Shown here piece after piece: positions 59,600 to 64,000 of a stretch of DNA of 64,000 bases; position 1 is the first letter of the stretch, and the number at the start of each line of letters is the position of its first letter. Origin of the DNA: Escallonia rubra (taxonomy: Eukaryota; Streptophyta; Magnoliopsida; Escalloniales; Escalloniaceae); NCBI GenBank assembly GCA_033065855.1, contig JAVXUO010002555.1:1-64000 (forward strand), in the 5' to 3' direction. Made by a program: the position numbers and the translations under genes. The notes under the pieces were generated by a model. That model searched no databases. It saw nothing but the letters and a program-made list of their open reading frames with translations, and was not told the DNA's origin.

Positions 59600-59793
59600 T
59601 TAGGGGTGAACACGGTTCGGTTGGGAGTCAAACCGCAAACCAAACAGTTACTCTTTGGTTTGAAAATTTTTGGAACGAATCGAGGCAAACACTATCAGTT
59701 TGGATGGTGCGATTTAGTCAGTTTAAACGGTTTGGTTTGGTCGGTTTGGATCGGTTTGCTCCTGTTTTTAGAGGTTGTCGGTTTGCACACCTA
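59600..59793. mobile_element. Probable hAT-like MITE
   Basis: The left end AGGGGTGAACACGGTTCGGT and right end GTCGGTTTGCACACCTAC form short imperfect inverted repeats. The body is rich in GGTTTGG/CGGTTTGGATCGG motifs, as in common plant hAT MITEs. Its target-site duplication is not clear. It starts directly after the Tourist MITE. Confidence 0.5.
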
Positions 59794-61379
59794 CAAGCAA
59801 ATATACATATACATATTGTTAAAATAAAAGTTATATTCTATCTAAATTGCACTTAATCTTTTTATATTTAATATCTAGGTGCTCTTGTTAACATGAGATA
59901 TAAGTATTATATCTTGGCTTCTTTATAAGCTGTAACCATAAAAAATATGAAAAATGATTTCCTTAACTCTCATGTGACACCTCTTAAATGCACAACCTTT
60001 CCAACCTTACAACACCCATGCTACTCGACCCACCTTGGCCTAAACCTTAATGAAGTTGCCTCACTTGGATTCAACTTTAACACCTGAACCAAATGATGCC
60101 CAACTTATCATGGCTCTTTGTTTGGGCACAAAAAATGATCGGGAAAAAAGATAAATCCCAATTAGTATAATTTTGTTCAAGACCAGTCCATGTGTGTCAA
60201 CTTGGAAAAAGCCAGACCGCAGTATAGTGCACGGTCACTACTCGCCTGTCAAATATTCATACTGACCAAGATAATCATGATTTCAGTTCTATGGAGTCGT
60301 GGAAGTACTTGATGCAGCTTGGTCCATATATTATGGCTATCTGACATCTCAGCCTTACAAAAATCAATCAGTGCTGAACTTCAACCTGCCGTACCATCTG
60401 TACATGAGAAGGTGTCATACTGATCTCCACCACCTGAAACCTCACGACAATCTTTCTTTCGAAAGCACCCAAATTTAAAGATGAAGAACTTGATGAAACT
60501 GACAAGAACCAAGGGCCAAGTGATTCCACGACAATATTGGACATCATTTGCCCCTACCCAACATCGTTTCTTGGATTACACATGCAGCTAAACGAAGGAC
60601 CTTGAAGATCATATTAGGACCAAGCCATCCGATAGCAAAGCAAAAACCTCTTTGCTTATTCCAAGAAGCGCAAATGTGAAGTGATTCTGACGGACTCCAG
60701 GGATAACCTTGTTAACCCTTTATTAGGGAAAAAAATGCAAGGGATAGGCTGCCATTAACACCAAGCAGTCCCTTCGTGAAGTTTATGATGTTCATCATGT
60801 TGCTCTCCTCTCGTCGATGGCAGGTTCTATTCCTTTTTTATACCTCTGCATGTCATTCTTACTTTCTATAGCCAGCTTGTACTTTTTGTTTTACTAGAAC
60901 TATAATTGAAAAAAATAAAAAAAAAGCTCCTTTTATTTACTTATACAACCCTTGAAATGGCCACGGTTGAAAGCAGTCAACAGTTTTCCTTTGCTGGTTA
61001 GCCAAACCACCTGCCCTTCAAATTTAGAAACCTCCGTCTTCTTAACCCTTAGGTTTTGAACGTTGCTCCTCTACAACAACACGACCTAAATGACTATCCT
61101 TAGTTCCCCGAAAGGTTTAAACGGTAAGAGATTTGATCAAAAATTTTAAGTTGAATATATATATATATTCAAAAAGCTCTTTTGCTTGTGCATGTCGGAA
61201 GGTATTTTGGCGGGCTCTGGGTAGGTTGGCAACCTCAACAAGATTTTCTTTCGATATGGTTTCACTTTCTTTGCTGGTTTTGACCCAATCTACTCATCGG
61301 AAGGTATTGTGGCGGGCTCTGGATAGGTTGGCAACCTCACATAGTTCTCTACAGTTAATTTAAGACTGTAACTTTATCC
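59794..61379. other. MADS intron 1, mostly unassigned
   Basis: No coding or RNA gene was recognised. A 55-bp segment (TCGGAAGGTATTTTGGCGGG... to GGTTGGCAACCTCA) occurs twice, at about 61195 and 61298. The remainder shows no clear repeat structure. Confidence 0.4.
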
Positions 61380-64000
61380 TTCTCAATATTTATTTCTTGC
61401 CTCGTTTAGAGTGGTGGGTTGTGTCATTTATGGTCACCTTACCGTTTCTTGTCACAAAGACACCTAGCTTCTTTAAGCAATTTTCTTGGCCCTATCCCGG
61501 GCCCAATCCTAGTATGTGCTAGGTCCACTTGCCTACTGAGCAATGTCTCACTGTCTTATATCCCTGATCTCTTTTCTTTTTTACTTTCGCACATACCTTG
61601 GGGCTGATTCATTTGGCCAGAATTAGCCTCACTTTCTTCTGGACCAGCAATCAGGTAGGTGGGGCTTATACCTTTGAAAAGAATGATAAAGCATTGGTTA
61701 TCCTTGATTGGCTTAGACTCCATCCTAGAGCTTGCACTAAAAATCTTGGCATTCAAGTCTGTGATCACGCTCCCATTTGAGTGCTCGCTCCTTTGGTCCT
61801 CGAAAATACCTTCCGAATTCTAGGCCTCCTGTTTGTTGTATCTTGGATGCCTACCCTTGATCGAGTCAGTTTGGAAATATAAATTGTCCGGGTCCTTTAT
61901 ATTTTGTGTTCTTCAGAACAGGAAAAATGATGAAATCTCTGTCTCTGGAACAAAAGTACCTTTGGTAACAGCACTGCCCAGATTGAAGATACCAGTCACA
62001 AACTACTTGTTGTCCAATCTGATTTCCCTGATCCAGAAGCTCTCGCACGACACCGCTCTCTGACCAATCCTTTGGATTGGCTACTCGACTAAAAGGAACT
62101 TTTTTGGGCTTAAAAAAAATGCTCCGTACATGGATGTGGGGTGGTGATAGAAATACTAATTAATATGTTTCATACTTCTACCTTGATTCGTCAAGCCCGT
62201 AACCGTGTCGTTGGATTATATGATATGTCAGCCTGATATACTGAAGTCTCAAGAATTACACACATTTAAGTCGCTCACTTTGCACGTGTTAAGAGAATCC
62301 ACTGCAAGTAATGAGTCCATTCGTGGAACTCCTCCCTTGTTAATACCATCTCTATTATCCTTTCTCCTATCAATTTCTGAAATTCTCCGTTCTTGAGTAG
62401 AGAAGTGAAAAAGGCAATACTTGATTGGCACCTCTTAAATCTTCTGGTTCGAATGATATCTCGCCGGTGGCCTATCAGAAAAAGCTAGCATTTTGTTAAG
62501 GATGGCATCAGTACTACAGCTTTATCTCATACATGTTTACTGAGTTTAGCTTCTCCTACATCTCTTTCATTCTAAAATCTTCCTTAATAGACCATTGGAT
62601 TTTAGACCGATCAGTCTTTACAATATGCAAAAGGTCTCACTAACAGAATCAAGTGGATTTTTCCATCTCTGATCTCCCCCTTTCAAAATGCCTTCGTAGA
62701 TAATCGTGTTATCTCAGGTAATATTCTCACTACCTAGGAGCGAGCTTAGATAATTCAAACAAAGAAAAAAGGTAAGACAGGAATGGAGGCATTAAAAATT
62801 GATACAATCAAGGCATCTGATTGCTGACTGAATTTACTGAACAAGTTCTTAGAAAAGTTGGGTTTTAGGGATTTTGGAATCGTTTTCTCATTGACTATAT
62901 ATCACACGTGTACTATTGAATATTGATCAATGGATCACCTTTTGTGTTTATCCTTTGTACATAAGTATTACATACAGCTTGACTCGCGTTGATGTCCTAT
63001 TGAATATTGATCAATGGATCACCCTCTTGTCATATACACCCAAGTAATAAAATCTAACACGATGATTCATTATCACCTTTTATGTTTATCCTTTGTACAT
63101 AAGTATTATATACAGCTTGACTCGCGTTGAAAAACTCAAACGAATTCGAGGAATCCAGTTTGGAATCTTGACACCACCGATTAACCACGTCATGTTTGCA
63201 GATGAAAATATTGTTCTTCCATCTAGACTTCTTAAATTACGAAATTCTGAAGCTTATTTTCAACTTTACCGTAATATATGGTCAACTCATCAACTTTGAA
63301 AAATTATCACTGTTGTGCAGTCCCAACGTTAGCCTTGAATTGCAAGCATATATACAGCAGCCTGTTTTGGAATTCAAGCATCAACACTCTTCGCTAAATG
63401 CGCAGGATTGAAGGGACTTCCTTAATAAAGCTCACGAACTACTCTTATTACTTCAGTACTTTCTAGTTTGCTTGTTTATGACAATCCTTTCTTTTCCTTG
63501 TAAGAGTGTAATAAACTCAATACAATTTCCAGTTGTTTCTGGTGGTGAGACTTTTAAAAAGAGTCTCCACCTAATTAACGGGTTCTTTTTATGCGGCTTA
63601 AAATCCATAGAGGCTTCGGCTTCTAAGAAGTCAAAACTTTTCAACTTGGCCCTCTTGGCGAAAGTAAGATGGCGTGAATTATTCTATCTCCATCATCCCT
63701 CACAAGTCATGTGTTCAAAGCCTAGTATTGTAAAACAAGACCTTTTACCCGACTAGTCATTAACGAAGTTTGTTCTCGAGCCTGGATAGGCATGATGAGG
63801 CCGTTTGAGATTGATATTTAAAAGTAAATTTTGGCTTATCAACCATGACAAACAACCACCAGGTTCCTTCCGTTGCCTCTCTCTGAAAATGATTCACTAC
63901 AATTTGCCTAATCTTGTGTTGCCAAGGAAAGATGGTTCGTTGCCACGTAGAGGTGCCACAAAGGATGCAGTCTGAGTTGGCTTCTGAGTAGGCAAAGTGG
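61380..64000 (+). mobile_element. Degenerate L1 LINE ORF2, continuing past the edge
   Basis: An endonuclease remnant lies at 61600-61780 (FFWTSNQVGGAYTFEKNDKA, CDHAPI). RT blocks follow: FRPISL at about 62602, SPFQNAFVDNRVIS near 62680, and a degraded GLRQGDPLSPY region replaced by a duplication (62930-63130). A catalytic box lies at 63194-63205, reading FADE. Then come INFEKLSLLCSPN near 63285-63320 and the post-RT KSIEASASKKSKLFNLALLA near 63600-63660. Many stops and shifts make it non-functional. The 3' end lies beyond the window. Confidence 0.85.
62912..63124. repeat. Local direct duplications inside the L1
   Basis: GTTTATCCTTTGTACATAAG with TACAGCTTGACTCGCGTTGA occurs at about 62946-62993 and again at 63079-63130. 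TATTGAATATTGATCAATGG occurs at about 62915 and 62998. The block replaces sequence expected between the RT catalytic motifs. Confidence 0.8.

Noticed and set aside
1-64000. CRISPR array, operon or prokaryotic-type system
   Set aside because: All genes are intron-bearing plant genes or plant transposons; repeats are tandem or dispersed without unique regular spacers.

Overview
The window is nuclear DNA from a flowering plant, most likely a eudicot. It is AT-rich and intron-rich, and it is crowded with plant transposon families: Ty1/copia, L1 and RTE LINEs, a tRNA-derived SINE, hAT, CACTA, long-TIR MULEs, Stowaway and Tourist MITEs. Only two host protein genes can be supported from the sequence.

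Host gene 1 (+, 8880-14473) is a complete 15-exon rhamnogalacturonate lyase gene of family PL4, a pectin-degrading enzyme. I reconstructed 636 codons with GT-AG introns and no internal stop. A Stowaway MITE lies about 290 bp upstream of its ATG and another lies inside intron 13. Host gene 2 (-, 33878-54040 and beyond the right edge) is an AGL17-clade MIKC-type MADS-box gene. Six exons (I region, K domain and C terminus) are intact and in phase. Exon 1, which would encode the MADS domain, is not in the window, so intron 1 is longer than 9.9 kb. Intron 2 is about 19.1 kb and is packed with nested transposons.

Layout. 1-3770: GC-rich hAT-like fragment joined to a degenerate L1 LINE (+). 3771-7627: decayed copia element (-) with a recognisable primer-binding site. 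8220-14473: MITE and lyase gene. 15270-20457: low-complexity and tandem-repeat DNA, including a 2.2-kb tandem duplication. 21544-25199: non-autonomous CACTA element with many copies of a subterminal motif and a large CCCTAA-like minisatellite. 25927-26283: second copy of the upstream MITE family. 26440-27060: possible promoter and leader of an unidentified transcript. 28880-31020: L1 and RTE LINE fragments, the RTE split by a palindromic MITE-like element. 33878-54040: MADS gene; its giant intron holds a MULE (35335-36368), a hAT (37118-38256), an RTE LINE with an L1 nested inside it (38320-40570), LTR-like tandem repeats (42636-47203) interrupted by a second hAT (44924-46115), and an antisense L1 fragment (49240-50320). 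54041-64000, read as MADS intron 1: two more MULE-like elements, a SINE, a Tourist-type MITE and a degenerate L1 running off the edge.

The two host genes share no obvious pathway. I found no credible new multi-gene system. The most notable features are the transposon-inflated MADS introns, several insertions whose empty sites can be inferred from the sequence alone, and the CACTA element's unusual internal architecture. All calls come from reading by eye; no database search or alignment program was run.
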